Below are positions 31,898-42,973 of a stretch of DNA of 64,000 nucleotides, one piece after another. Both the position numbers and the translations under genes were made by a program. The notes beneath the pieces were generated by a model, which did no database searches, had not been told where the DNA came from, and saw only the letters and a program-made list of their open reading frames with translations. The number at the start of each line of letters is the position of its first letter. The first letter of the stretch is position 1. The stretch is taken from the NCBI GenBank assembly GCA_016792845.1, contig JAEUKH010000004.1, positions 62,001 through 126,000 on the forward strand, in the 5' to 3' direction. The stretch comes from Myxococcales bacterium (lineage in GTDB: Bacteria > Myxococcota_A > Polyangia > Polyangiales > Ga0077539).

Positions 31898-34318
31898 ATG
31901 AGCTTCAACCTTGCTGACACCCTTGTTTTGACGCCGCCCCGCCGCAGCCCAGGCGCTGCCGGAGAAGACCTCCCGCTCACCACGATGCGGGTCAAGAAGC
32001 GCAGCGGCGCGCTCGAACCCGTCGACCTCAACAAGATCATGCGGGCGATTAGCCGGCACTGCCACGGCCTCGCCCACGTCGACGCGCTGCGCGTGGCCAC
32101 CCGCACGATCTCGGGCCTCTACGACGGCGCGCCGACCACCGAGCTCGACGCGCTCTCGATCCAGACGGCGGCGGCGCTCGTGTCTGAGGAGCCCGAGTAC
32201 GCGCGGCTCGCGGCGCGGATCCTCGGCACGGTGATCGACAAAGAGGTCGAGGCCCAGGAGATCCACGCGTTTTCGCAGTCGATCGGGGTGGCGCACCGGG
32301 TGGGCCTGGTGAACGAGCGGGTGCACGATTTTGTCGCGACCAACGCGCGAAAGCTGAACGCCGCGATCGACCCCTCGCTCACCGACCGCTTCGAGTACTT
32401 CGGGCTCCGCACCCTCTACGACCGGTACCTCCTCAAGCACCCGCGGAGCCGCGTCGTGCTCGAGACGCCGCAGTATTTCTTCATGCGCGTGGCCGCCGGG
32501 CTGGCCGAGTCGGTGCAAGACGCGCTCGACCTCTACACCCTGTTCTCGTCGCTCGAGTACCTCCCGAGCTCGCCGACGCTGTTCAACTCGGGCACGCGGC
32601 ACGAGCAGCTCTCGTCGTGCTTCCTCCTCGACTCGCCCCTCGACGACCTGTCGTCGATCTATCAGCGCTACGCCGACGTGGCGCAGCTCTCGAAGTTCTC
32701 GGGCGGCATCGGCCTCGCGTACCACCGCATCCGCGCCCGGGGCTCGCTCATCCGCGGCACCAACGGGCTCTCGAACGGCATCGTGCCGTGGCTCAAGACC
32801 CTCGACGCCTCGGTGGCCGCGGTGAACCAGGGCGGCAAGCGCAAGGGCGCGTGCTGCGTCTACCTTGAACCCTGGCACGCCGACATCGAAGACTTTCTGG
32901 AGCTCCGAGACAACACCGGCGACGAGTCGCGCCGCGCGCACAACCTCAACGTCGCCAACTGGGTGCCCGACCTGTTCATGCGACGCGTCGAGGGTGACCA
33001 GGAGTGGTCGCTCTTCGACCCCGCCGAGGTGCCCGAGCTGCCCGACCTCTACGGGCCCGCGTTCGAGCGCGCCTACGAGGCCGCCGAGCAGGCCGGCAAG
33101 GCTCGCCGCAAGGTGCCCGCGCGCGACCTCTACGCGCGGATGATGCGCACCCTCGCGCAGACCGGCAACGGCTGGATGACCTTCAAAGACAAGTCGAACC
33201 TCGCGTGCAACCAGACCGCCGAGCCCGGGCGCACGGTGCACCTGTCGAACCTCTGCACTGAGATCATCGAGGTGACGCAGCACGACGAGACGGCGGTGTG
33301 CAACCTCGGCTCGATCAACCTCGCGCGGCACGTCACCGACGGGCGCGTCGATTTCGACAAGCTGCGGCGCACGGTGAAGATCGCCGTGGCACAGCTCGAC
33401 CGGGTGATCGACCGAAACTTCTACCCCATCGACTCGACGGCGCGCTCGAACGCGAAGTGGCGCCCCGTGGGCCTCGGGCTCATGGGCCTGCAAGACGTCT
33501 TCTTCCAACTTCGGATGAACTTCGACTCGCCTGAGGCGCTGGCGCTCTCGACGAAGATCTCAGAAGAGATCTACTTCGCGGCGCTTGAGACCTCGTGCGA
33601 GCTCGCTGAGAAGCTCGGGCGTCACCCGGCCTTCGGCGAGACCCGCGCGGCGCGCGGCGAGCTTCAGTTTGACGCCTGGGGTGTCACGCCGAGCGACACG
33701 GGCCGCTGGGAGGCGCTTCGGGCGCGCATCGTCGAGAAGGGGCTGCGTAACTCGCTGCTCATCGCCATCGCGCCGACGGCCACCATCGCGAGCCTCGCGG
33801 GGTGCTACGAGTGCATCGAGCCGCAGGTGTCGAACCTCTTCAAGCGCGAGACCTTGTCGGGCGACTTCCTCCAGGTCAACCGCTACCTCGTGAGCGAGCT
33901 GCGCCGCATCGGCCGGTGGAACGAGGACACCCGCAACAAGATCAAGCTCGCCGAGGGCTCGATCCAGCCGCTCGACGAGCTGCCCCAAGACCTCAGGATG
34001 CTCTTTCGCACCGCCTGGGAGCTGCCGATGCGCGGGCTCGTCGACCTCGCCGCCGCGCGCGGCGCCTTCATCGACCAGTCGCAGTCGCTCAACCTCTTCG
34101 TCGAGAGCCCCAACATCGGCCGTCTCTCGTCGATGTACATGTACGCGTGGAAGAAGGGCCTGAAGACCACGTACTACCTCCGCTCGCGGCCCGCGACGCG
34201 GATCGCCAAGGTGACCGTCTCGACGGCGACCCCTGAGACCGCGGCGGCCCCTGCGGCGGACGCCTCGGCGGTGGCCTGCTCGCTTGAGAACCCCGAGTCA
34301 TGTGAGGCCTGTCAATGA
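31898..34318 (+). CDS. nrdA: class Ia ribonucleotide reductase, alpha subunit
   Basis: An 806-residue R1 protein. Residues about 29-110 are an ATP-cone domain for overall activity control. The catalytic set is visible: SSCFLLD (redox cysteine), the NLCTE thiyl/Asn/Glu triad (corresponding to N437, C439, E441 in E. coli), CNLGSINLA, the TTYYLRS tyrosine pair for radical transfer, and a C-terminal CEACQ cysteine tail for re-reduction. Makes deoxynucleoside diphosphates. ATG 31898 has AGAGGAG 13 bases upstream. nrdB overlaps its stop. Control by the upstream cobalamin switch is likely. Confidence 0.97.
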   Translation: MSFNLADTLVLTPPRRSPGAAGEDLPLTTMRVKKRSGALEPVDLNKIMRAISRHCHGLAHVDALRVATRTISGLYDGAPTTELDALSIQTAAALVSEEPEYARLAARILGTVIDKEVEAQEIHAFSQSIGVAHRVGLVNERVHDFVATNARKLNAAIDPSLTDRFEYFGLRTLYDRYLLKHPRSRVVLETPQYFFMRVAAGLAESVQDALDLYTLFSSLEYLPSSPTLFNSGTRHEQLSSCFLLDSPLDDLSSIYQRYADVAQLSKFSGGIGLAYHRIRARGSLIRGTNGLSNGIVPWLKTLDASVAAVNQGGKRKGACCVYLEPWHADIEDFLELRDNTGDESRRAHNLNVANWVPDLFMRRVEGDQEWSLFDPAEVPELPDLYGPAFERAYEAAEQAGKARRKVPARDLYARMMRTLAQTGNGWMTFKDKSNLACNQTAEPGRTVHLSNLCTEIIEVTQHDETAVCNLGSINLARHVTDGRVDFDKLRRTVKIAVAQLDRVIDRNFYPIDSTARSNAKWRPVGLGLMGLQDVFFQLRMNFDSPEALALSTKISEEIYFAALETSCELAEKLGRHPAFGETRAARGELQFDAWGVTPSDTGRWEALRARIVEKGLRNSLLIAIAPTATIASLAGCYECIEPQVSNLFKRETLSGDFLQVNRYLVSELRRIGRWNEDTRNKIKLAEGSIQPLDELPQDLRMLFRTAWELPMRGLVDLAAARGAFIDQSQSLNLFVESPNIGRLSSMYMYAWKKGLKTTYYLRSRPATRIAKVTVSTATPETAAAPAADASAVACSLENPESCEACQ

Positions 34319-35319
34319 GCGCGATCCTTGACCCGGGGCTCGAGCTCACGCTCCGCCCGATGCGTTACCCGGTCTTCTACGAGATGTACCGAAACGCCAT
34401 CCGTAACACCTGGACCGTCGAAGAGGTCGACCTCAGCGCCGACCTCAACGACCTCAGGGTGCGGATGACCGACGCTGAGCGGCATCTCATCCACCGCCTC
34501 GTGGCCTTCTTCGCCACCGGCGACTCGATCGTGGCCAACAACCTCGCGCTGAACCTCTACCGGCACATCAACGCCCCCGAGGCGCGGATGTACCTCTCGC
34601 GGCAGCTCTACGAAGAGGCGCTGCACGTTCAGTTCTACCTCACCCTCCTCGACACCTATGTGCCCGACCCAGAGGAGCGCGTGCGGGCCTTCGCGGCGGT
34701 CGAGCACATCCCGTCGATTCGCGACAAGGCCGCCTTCTGCCTGAAGCACACCGACGCGATGGTAAAGCTCGACCGGCTCAGCACCCGCGCCGACCGCCAA
34801 GGCTTCTTGCGGAACCTCCTCGCTTACGCCTGCGGCATCGAGGGCCTCTTCTTCTTCGGGGCCTTCGCGTACGTGTACTTCCTCCGCTCGCGGGGCATGT
34901 GTCAGGGCCTCGCGTCGGGCACCAACTGGGTGTTTCGTGATGAGAGCGCGCACATGGCCTTCGCCTTCGAGGTGGTGAACGTGGTGCGCCAGGAGGAGCC
35001 CTCGCTCTTCGACGCCGCGCTCCAGCGCGACGTGGTGGCGATGCTCGAAGAGGCCGTGCGCTGCGAGGCCCGCTTCGCCGACGACCTGCTCGGCGGAGGG
35101 GTCGGCGGCCTCTCGACCAGCGACATGCGGAAGTACCTCGAATTCGTGGCCGATCAGCGCCTCGCGATGCTCGGGTACGCGCCGCGCTTCAGGGCCAAAA
35201 ACCCCTTCTCGTTCATGGAGTTCCAAGACGTTCAGGAGCTCGCGAACTTCTTCGAGCGCCGGGTCTCGGCCTACCAGGTCGCGGTCGACGGCGAGGTTCG
35301 CTTCGACGAAGCGTTCTGA
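34315..35319 (+). CDS. nrdB: class Ia ribonucleotide reductase, beta subunit
   Basis: A 334-residue R2 protein. Metal ligands include the Asp in TGDSIVANN, the EALH pair, the E/H set later on ([10 protein letters not shown]), and the radical tyrosine four residues past the ligand histidine (EALHVQFY), as in E. coli Y122. So it is a tyrosyl-radical enzyme, not the Phe variant of class Ic. The ATG at 34315 overlaps the nrdA stop (ATGA). Works with NrdA as an R1/R2 complex. Confidence 0.96.
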   Translation: MSAILDPGLELTLRPMRYPVFYEMYRNAIRNTWTVEEVDLSADLNDLRVRMTDAERHLIHRLVAFFATGDSIVANNLALNLYRHINAPEARMYLSRQLYEEALHVQFYLTLLDTYVPDPEERVRAFAAVEHIPSIRDKAAFCLKHTDAMVKLDRLSTRADRQGFLRNLLAYACGIEGLFFFGAFAYVYFLRSRGMCQGLASGTNWVFRDESAHMAFAFEVVNVVRQEEPSLFDAALQRDVVAMLEEAVRCEARFADDLLGGGVGGLSTSDMRKYLEFVADQRLAMLGYAPRFRAKNPFSFMEFQDVQELANFFERRVSAYQVAVDGEVRFDEAF

Positions 35320-35374
35320 GCCTCGCAGTCTTTTTGCTCGCCGCGGGGGCGCGGGTGTCTACTCGCCCTCCGTC

Positions 35375-36583
35375 ATGGCGATCATCGTTCAGAAATATGG
35401 TGGCTCGTCGGTGGCCGACCTCACCCGCGTGGGGCTCGTCGCCGACCGTGTGGTGGCCGCGCGTCGCGCTGGCAACGACGTCGTGGTGGTGGTCTCTGCG
35501 ATGGGCAAGACCACCGACCAGCTCCTCGCCCTCGCGCGGGGCCTCAGCGACGCGCCCCCGCGGCGCGAGCTCGACATGCTGCTCTCGGTGGGCGAGCGCA
35601 CCACCATGGCGCTCCTCGCCATCGCGCTCGGGGCCCGCGGCGTCGACGCGATCTCGTTCACGGGGTCGCAGTCGGGCATCCTCACCAACGACCGCCACTT
35701 CGACGCGCGCATCATCGAGGTGCGGCCCTTTCGCATCGAAGACGAGCTCGCCCGCGGGCGCGTGGTGATCGTCGCGGGCTACCAAGGCATGAGCTACCGC
35801 CGCGAGATCACCACCCTCGGCCGCGGCGGGAGCGACACCACCGCGGTCGCCCTCGCCGCCGCCCTGCGCGCCGAACGGTGTGAGATCTACAGCGACGTCG
35901 ACGGCGTCTACTCGGCCGACCCGAGGGTCGTCGCCGAGGCCGAGCACCTGCCCGCGGTGGGCTACGAGGCCCTCCAAGAGATGGCCGAGGCGGGGGCGAA
36001 GGTGCTCAACGCCGAGGCCGTGGCCTTCGCGCGTCGCGAGCGCATCGCGATCTACGCTCGCCGCACGAGCGACGAGGTCGACAGCCCCGCGCGCCGCGAA
36101 ACGGTCGTCTCTGACGACGCGCCGCGACACGCCGGGGGGGTGATCGCGGTGGTCGGCGATCTCCAGGTCGTCTGGCTCGAAGGCGCGCCCCGCGGCGGGC
36201 TCGCGGCCCTCTTGCGCTGCGCCGACGAGGCGGGGGTCTCGCTCCGCGCGCTCAACGTCGAAGGGGGCGTCGTCGGCGCCCTGGTGAGCACCCTCAGGGT
36301 GCCCGATTGGCGCGCGCGCAAGGCGCCCTTCGAGGCCCTCGGGATGACGGCCCTGGAGCCCGACACCGACGTGGCCCAGGGCATCGTCTCGCTCGTCGGC
36401 GACGGCCTCGCCGAAGACGCCTCGGTGCTACGCCGCGCCCTCGACGCCGCCGACGCGCTCGGCGTCACGGTGAACGGCGTGACCAGCGGGCCCTTCAGGG
36501 TCGCGCTCAGGGTGCAGGCCGGGCACGTCAACGCGCTCACGGTGGCGCTGCACCGTCGCTTCGTGGGCACTACCGCCGTGTGA
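35375..36583 (+). CDS. lysC: aspartate kinase
   Basis: A 402-residue monofunctional aspartokinase. [10 protein letters not shown] at the start binds ATP, followed by [18 protein letters not shown] and [16 protein letters not shown], and [12 protein letters not shown], all family signatures. The C-terminal 140 residues carry two ACT-type regions; the last one ends in LVGDGLAED and [16 protein letters not shown]. It opens lysine, methionine and threonine synthesis, presumably with feedback by lysine or threonine. It starts 55 bases after nrdB. Confidence 0.96.
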   Translation: MAIIVQKYGGSSVADLTRVGLVADRVVAARRAGNDVVVVVSAMGKTTDQLLALARGLSDAPPRRELDMLLSVGERTTMALLAIALGARGVDAISFTGSQSGILTNDRHFDARIIEVRPFRIEDELARGRVVIVAGYQGMSYRREITTLGRGGSDTTAVALAAALRAERCEIYSDVDGVYSADPRVVAEAEHLPAVGYEALQEMAEAGAKVLNAEAVAFARRERIAIYARRTSDEVDSPARRETVVSDDAPRHAGGVIAVVGDLQVVWLEGAPRGGLAALLRCADEAGVSLRALNVEGGVVGALVSTLRVPDWRARKAPFEALGMTALEPDTDVAQGIVSLVGDGLAEDASVLRRALDAADALGVTVNGVTSGPFRVALRVQAGHVNALTVALHRRFVGTTAV

Positions 36584-36605
36584 AGATGGGTGTACCCTCG
36601 TCGCG

Positions 36606-37093
36606 ATGAACGCCATGCTTTGGAGCCGCCGCCGGTGGGTCGTCGGGCTCGCCTCGGGCCTCGCCGTTGCGCTCACGGGGGCGCCCCGACTTCTTGCGCA
36701 AGTGCCTGGTTTTGCTGAGTTTTCTCTGGCTGCGGTGGGGCAGGCCAACGGCAACACGGGGGTGGCCGGCGAGTCTCGGCTGCCGATCCGTCCGCGCGAC
36801 GCGACGGTGAGCGCGGGCACGCTGCGGCTGCGGGCGATGGGCACCCGGGGGTCGGTGCGGAGCTTGTTGATCGAGACGCAGGGCGCGGCGGGCGAGCGCC
36901 TCGCGACGGCGAGCGGCGCGCGGCTCGTGCTCACCTTCGCGTCGGGCAACACCCTCGAGGTCGAGCCCGATCGCGGGTGGGTCGAGCTCGAAGCCCGCGA
37001 CGCGACCCGGGTGGCGGGGCGCTTCGAGGCCACGCTCACCGAGGGCCGCGTTCCGCTCACGCTGCGCGGGCGTTTTGAGAGCGCGGGGGTGCC

Positions 37094-37097
<4 letters not shown>
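36606..37097 (+). CDS. secreted protein of unknown function
   Basis: 163 residues. The N-terminus MNAMLWSRRRWVVGLASGLAVALTG looks like a Sec or Tat-like signal with a basic n-region and AQVPG near the cleavage site. The mature part has about six short beta strands (FAEFSLAAVGQA, LRLRAMG, SLLIET, LVLTFASG), suggesting a small beta domain. No recognised family. The stop overlaps the ATG of the NtrC-type regulator, so the two are coupled, which is unusual for an exported protein and a regulator. Confidence 0.75.
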
Positions 37098-38545
<1,448 letters not shown>

Positions 38546-38578
38546 CCTCGCGCGCGGGTGCGTCTACCGCCCTGAGGG

Positions 38579-39052
38579 GTGAATTCATCGCACCCCGCCT
38601 GTGCCTCGCTGTTCGTCATCACCGCGCTCGCCCTCGGGTGCAACCGCGCCCCCGCCGAGCCCGAGATGCGGCCCGGTGCGGGCGCGCTCCCGGCCCCGCC
38701 GCCCGACCCGAACCGTCGCCAGGCCCCCGCCCAGGTCACGGCCTCGCATGTGCTGGTGATGCACCGCGGCTCCGAGCGCGTTCCGGGCACCGTGACCCGC
38801 ACCCGCGACGAGGCCCAGACCCGCGCCCGCGAGGTGCTGCGGCGCGCCCGAGGGGGCGAAGATTTCGCCCAACTCGCCCGGCAGTTCTCAGACGAGCCCG
38901 GCGCATCGCAGTCGGGCGGCGCGCTCGGCGCCTTCGGCCACGGTCAAATGGTGCCGCCCTTCGAACAAGCCGCCTTCGCCCTCAACGTTGGAGAAATCTC
39001 AGACGTGGTCGAGACAAGTTTCGGTTTTCACGTCATCAAGCGCACTCAGTAA
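38579..39052 (+). CDS. parvulin-type peptidyl-prolyl isomerase lipoprotein
   Basis: 157 residues. The signal ends in a lipobox (LALGC), so the protein is a lipoprotein. The C-terminal about 100 residues form a parvulin domain: ASHVLVMH, REVLRRARGGEDFAQLARQFSDEPGASQSGGALGAFGHGQMVPPFEQAAFAL and SDVVETSFGFHVIKR. It likely helps fold outer-membrane proteins in the periplasm. GTG 38579 is preceded by TGAGGG with almost no spacing, so the start is uncertain. It follows the regulator by 33 bases. Confidence 0.85.
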   Translation: MNSSHPACASLFVITALALGCNRAPAEPEMRPGAGALPAPPPDPNRRQAPAQVTASHVLVMHRGSERVPGTVTRTRDEAQTRAREVLRRARGGEDFAQLARQFSDEPGASQSGGALGAFGHGQMVPPFEQAAFALNVGEISDVVETSFGFHVIKRTQ

Positions 39053-39155
39053 CTGTGCAAGGGTGCGACCTGCGGCCCTCGGCGTCGCCGGGTCGGGGCC
39101 GATGCGCACAAAGTGTTGGTTGATTTCGCGGTGCGAGTTCGACGACCTTCGGGTC

Positions 39156-39674
39156 ATGATGAAGCTCACGCTTTCAGCGGGTCTTGTAGCGGCGTCGGCC
39201 TTTGCGCTCACCCTCGCGGGGGCGCCCTCGGAGGCGCACGCGCAGGTGGGTGGCGGTCGTAACTTCGGCCTCGGCCTCGCGCTCGGTTTCCCCAATGTGG
39301 GCATCAGCGCGAACATTATTCAGGGCTCGAACTCGATCCAGCTTGTGGGCGCGCTGCGGTACCGCAACTACTCAGAGTCGGGCGGGTTGTTTCTTCGCGG
39401 CGACTACCTCTTCTACCCCGCGGTGCTCACCCGGGCATCGGCCCTCGACCTGAAGTTCTACGTCGGCCCCGGCGTGAACCTCGGCCTCGGTCTCGGCCGC
39501 GCCGACGGCTTCTATCTCGGCGCTGAGCTGCCGGTCGGCCTCGCCTTCCAGTTTCGCCGGGTGCCCATCGACATCGGCCTCGAAGCCGTGCCGGTCTTGA
39601 CGCTCTTGAGCTCGAACGAGTTCGGGCTCGGCTTCGGCATCGGCGGCGCCGCGCACATCCGTTACTACTTCTGA
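39156..39674 (+). CDS. outer-membrane beta-barrel-like protein
   Basis: 172 residues starting at tandem ATGs (39156); the frame upstream is not coding-like. It has a signal peptide (LAGAPSEAHAQV) and a mature part of alternating amphipathic strands (NFGLGLALGFPNVGISANII, IQLVGALRYRNY, GGLFLRGDYLFYP, LDLKFYVGPGVNLGLGLG) ending in RYYF, a C-terminal aromatic usual for outer-membrane proteins. Eight to ten strands are estimated. No specific family is recognised. Confidence 0.8.
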   Translation: MMKLTLSAGLVAASAFALTLAGAPSEAHAQVGGGRNFGLGLALGFPNVGISANIIQGSNSIQLVGALRYRNYSESGGLFLRGDYLFYPAVLTRASALDLKFYVGPGVNLGLGLGRADGFYLGAELPVGLAFQFRRVPIDIGLEAVPVLTLLSSNEFGLGFGIGGAAHIRYYF

Positions 39675-39831
39675 TCGTCGCCTCTTCGGCGCGACGCAAG
39701 CGCCCCGTTGCGGCTCGGCCGCGCCTTCGCCATCGCACACACATCAGCCTTCGACAGCATTGACCCGCGAGGCGCTTTGACGCGCGCGAGACCCATGCAG
39801 CTTGGGGGCAGGTGTGGTAGGGCCTTCGGCC

Positions 39832-42800
39832 GTGAGCCGAGACTACAAAGAGACCTGTCTGCTCCCGAAGACAGGGTTTGCCATGAAGGCCGATCTGTTC
39901 AAGCGCGAGCCGCTCTGGCTCAAGCGCTGGGACGCGATGGGGCTCTACGAGAAGATGCGCGCGCGCCCCGCGAAGGCGAGCTTTCGCTTCCATGATGGCC
40001 CGCCTTACGCGAACGGGCGCATGCACTACGGGCACATTCTCAACAACGCGCTCAAAGACTTTGTCACGCGCTCGCGCACCCTCCTCGGCGAGCCCGTGAA
40101 GTTTGTGCCCGGGTGGGACACCCACGGCCTCCCGATCGAGCTCAACGTCGACCGAGAGCTGAAGAAGAAGGGCAAGGCGGTGCCCACCGCGGTGCTCCGG
40201 CGGCTCTGCAAAGAAGAGGCGCTGAAGTGGGTCGGGGTGCAGCGCGAAGAGCGCAAACGGCTCGGCGTGCTCGGCACCTGGGAGTCGCCGTATCTCACCC
40301 TCAACCCGCAGTTCGAGGGGCGCATCGTCGAGGCCCTCGCGGCCTTCGTGCGCCACGGGATCGTGTACCGCGGGCTCAAGCCCGTGCAGTGGAGTTGGGG
40401 CGCGCGCACGGCGCTGGCCGAGGCCGAGGTCGAGTACGCCGAGCGGCACGTCTCGCCGTCGGTGTATGTGAAGTTCGACCTCGACGCCGATGCCGCGGCC
40501 CGCCTCCGCGCCCTCACCGGCGCCGCCCACGCCCGCCTCTCCGCCCTCATCTGGACGACCACCCCGTGGACGCTGCCGGCCAACCTCGCCATCGCCGTTC
40601 ACCCCGCGCTGAAGTACCGGGTGCTCACCGTCGGGCCCGACGAGGGCGTGCTGGTGACCGAGGCGCTCGCCGCCGCGGTGGCCAAGGCCGCCGGCCTCGA
40701 CGCGGCGGTCACCAGCGAGGCGGTGCTCGGCGAGGCGCTCGTGGGGCTCATCGCGCGGCACCCCTTCGAAGACCGCCCGTCGCCGCTCTTGCCCGCGCTC
40801 TACGTCGACGATCAGACCGGCACGGGGCTCGTGCACACCGCGCCGGGCCACGGCCGCGATGACTACAACACGGGTCGCAAATACGACCTCGACCCCTACG
40901 CGCCGGTCGACGACGACGCGCGCTACACCGCCGAGCTCGGCGCAGGGGCCAAGGCCCTCGGGCTCGAAGGGATGTTCGTCTTCGACGCGAACCCGATCAT
41001 CGCCGCCAGGCTCGCCGAGACGGGGCACCTCTTGAACCGCGTCGGCGAGACCATCACCCACAAGTACCCGATCTGCTGGCGCACCAAGACGCCGCTCATC
41101 ACCCGCGCCACCACCCAGTGGTTCATCGCGATGGACGAGCCCATGAAGGGCGACCCCGAGGGCAGGAGCCTCCGCACCCTCGCCCTCGCCGAAATCGACC
41201 GCCTTCAGGCCGAAGGGCAGGGGGCCGGCCGTCACGGCGACGCGGTCGGCTGGATCCCCGGTTGGGGCTACGAGCGCATCCGCGCGATGATCGCGGGGCG
41301 TCCCGACTGGTGCATCTCGCGGCAGCGCGCGTGGGGGGTGCCCATCCCCGCGGTGCATCACCGACCGACCGGCGAGGTGGTGCTCGACCCGGGGCTCCTT
41401 GAGCACGTCGCCGCGGTGTTCGCCGAGAAGGGCGCCGACGCCTGGTACCTCGACGACGCCGCGGTCTTGCCCGAGACCATCGCCCTCGCGAGCGGCGAGC
41501 GTCGCCCGCGCGAAGAGTTCGCCCGCGACCCGAGCATCGTCGACGTGTGGTTCGAATCAGGGAGCTCGTTCTACGCGGTCTGCGGGGCAGACCCCGAGAT
41601 CGGCATGCCCGTCGATCTCTACCTCGAAGGCTCAGACCAGCACCGCGGGTGGTTTCATTCGAGCCTCCTGGTGGGCTGCGCGGTGCTCGGCCGGGCGCCC
41701 TTCAACGCCGTGCTGACCCACGGGTTCGTGTGCGACGAGCACGGCCGCCCGTACTCGAAGAGCGACATCCTTCGGCGGCAAGAGAGCCGTCGCGACGAGA
41801 TCGTCGCGCGGGTCACCGCGGGCGAGACCCTGTCGGCGGTGCTCGGCGCGCTCAAGAGCACCTGGGCCGGCGCAGAGAAGCTCGCAGAGGCCGACAAGCG
41901 GCTGAAGAAGCAGAGCCTCGCCGAGGTGGCCGCGGCCATCGCCGAAGAAGACATCGAGTACATCGCGCCCGAGAAGATCATCGCCGAGCAGGGCGCCGAG
42001 CTCTTTCGCGCCTGGGCGGCCTTTGTCGACTACGAGCACGACATGCCGTACTCGCGGCATCACCTGAACCAGGCCATCGACGGCTACCGCCGGGTGCGCA
42101 ACACGGCCCGCTTCCTCCTCGGTGCGCTGCGTGACGAGGCCGCCCCGATGACCGCCGCGGTGGCCCTCGAGCCCCTCGACCGGTGGGCCCTCGTGCGCCT
42201 CGGCGAGACCCTGAGCGCCGTCGAAGGGGCGTACCGGCGCTATCGGTTTCGAGAGGCCTTCGCGCTGGTGCTTGAGCTCTGCCAGGAGCTCTCGGCCTTC
42301 TACCTCGATGCCAGCAAAGACTGGCTCTACAACGACGACCCGCGCTCGCCGCGGCGCTGCTCGACCCTCGCGACCATGCAGGCCATCGCCGCCGCGGTGG
42401 CGGTGATGATCGCGCCGATCTTGCCCTTCTCGGCCGAAGACATCTGGGATAGTTTGCCGAGCTTCGAGGGCAAGACCGAGAGCGTCCATCTGGCGTCGTG
42501 GCCGACGGTGCAGGGCTTCGACGACGCCGCCGCGCTCGCGCGGGCGATGACCAGCTTGCGCAAGCTGCGCGACGCGACCCACGCGACCCTCGAACCGATG
42601 GTGTCGGCCTGGGGCGCCGAGAAACAAGCCGCCAAGCGCGAATCGCGGGAAGCCGGCGCCGGGCCGCAGACGTTTGAGCCCGCGATGCAGATCGACCACG
42701 CCCGCGACGCGGCGCTCACGGTGACCCTCGCGGCCGCCGAGCACGACGCCCTCGGGGCGATGGGTGACAACCCCGCCGAGCTCCTCGGGGTCGGGGTCTT

Positions 42801-42963
42801 GACGCTGACCCGCGGCGAGTCGAACCGCGTGGCGGCCCGCCGGGCCGAGGGTGAGGCCTGCGCCCGGTGTTGGCGTCGGCGTGGCGACGTCGCGGCGACG
42901 GGGCTATGTAGTCGTTGCGCGGCGGCGGTGTCGGCCTTCGATGCGCGTACTGTGACAGGGTGA
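39832..42963 (+). CDS. ileS: isoleucyl-tRNA synthetase
   Basis: 1043 residues from GTG 39832, chosen because the product then begins SRDYKETCLLPKTGFAMKADL, the usual IleS start. HYGH (65-68) is the HIGH motif, TTPWTLPANLAIAV marks the editing domain, and CARCW...CSRC is the C-terminal zinc site. The KMSKS loop is degenerate, PYSKS at 640-644, and is followed by about 62 extra residues (645-706) before IAPEKII. It charges tRNA-Ile. The gene precedes lspA, as in many bacteria. An upstream region of 157 bases has no clear feature. Confidence 0.96.
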   Translation: MSRDYKETCLLPKTGFAMKADLFKREPLWLKRWDAMGLYEKMRARPAKASFRFHDGPPYANGRMHYGHILNNALKDFVTRSRTLLGEPVKFVPGWDTHGLPIELNVDRELKKKGKAVPTAVLRRLCKEEALKWVGVQREERKRLGVLGTWESPYLTLNPQFEGRIVEALAAFVRHGIVYRGLKPVQWSWGARTALAEAEVEYAERHVSPSVYVKFDLDADAAARLRALTGAAHARLSALIWTTTPWTLPANLAIAVHPALKYRVLTVGPDEGVLVTEALAAAVAKAAGLDAAVTSEAVLGEALVGLIARHPFEDRPSPLLPALYVDDQTGTGLVHTAPGHGRDDYNTGRKYDLDPYAPVDDDARYTAELGAGAKALGLEGMFVFDANPIIAARLAETGHLLNRVGETITHKYPICWRTKTPLITRATTQWFIAMDEPMKGDPEGRSLRTLALAEIDRLQAEGQGAGRHGDAVGWIPGWGYERIRAMIAGRPDWCISRQRAWGVPIPAVHHRPTGEVVLDPGLLEHVAAVFAEKGADAWYLDDAAVLPETIALASGERRPREEFARDPSIVDVWFESGSSFYAVCGADPEIGMPVDLYLEGSDQHRGWFHSSLLVGCAVLGRAPFNAVLTHGFVCDEHGRPYSKSDILRRQESRRDEIVARVTAGETLSAVLGALKSTWAGAEKLAEADKRLKKQSLAEVAAAIAEEDIEYIAPEKIIAEQGAELFRAWAAFVDYEHDMPYSRHHLNQAIDGYRRVRNTARFLLGALRDEAAPMTAAVALEPLDRWALVRLGETLSAVEGAYRRYRFREAFALVLELCQELSAFYLDASKDWLYNDDPRSPRRCSTLATMQAIAAAVAVMIAPILPFSAEDIWDSLPSFEGKTESVHLASWPTVQGFDDAAALARAMTSLRKLRDATHATLEPMVSAWGAEKQAAKRESREAGAGPQTFEPAMQIDHARDAALTVTLAAAEHDALGAMGDNPAELLGVGVLTLTRGESNRVAARRAEGEACARCWRRRGDVAATGLCSRCAAAVSAFDARTVTG

Positions 42964-42973
42964 GAGTGCTGCA

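Noticed and set aside
30641-33508. 955-codon open frame on the minus strand across nrdA
   Set aside because: Product is a low-complexity shadow; the plus strand holds the complete nrdA with its catalytic residues.
39675-39831. Possible small gene between the outer-membrane-like gene and ileS
   Set aside because: Frames in this 157-base gap overlap the ileS start and show no signal or family; treated as intergenic.
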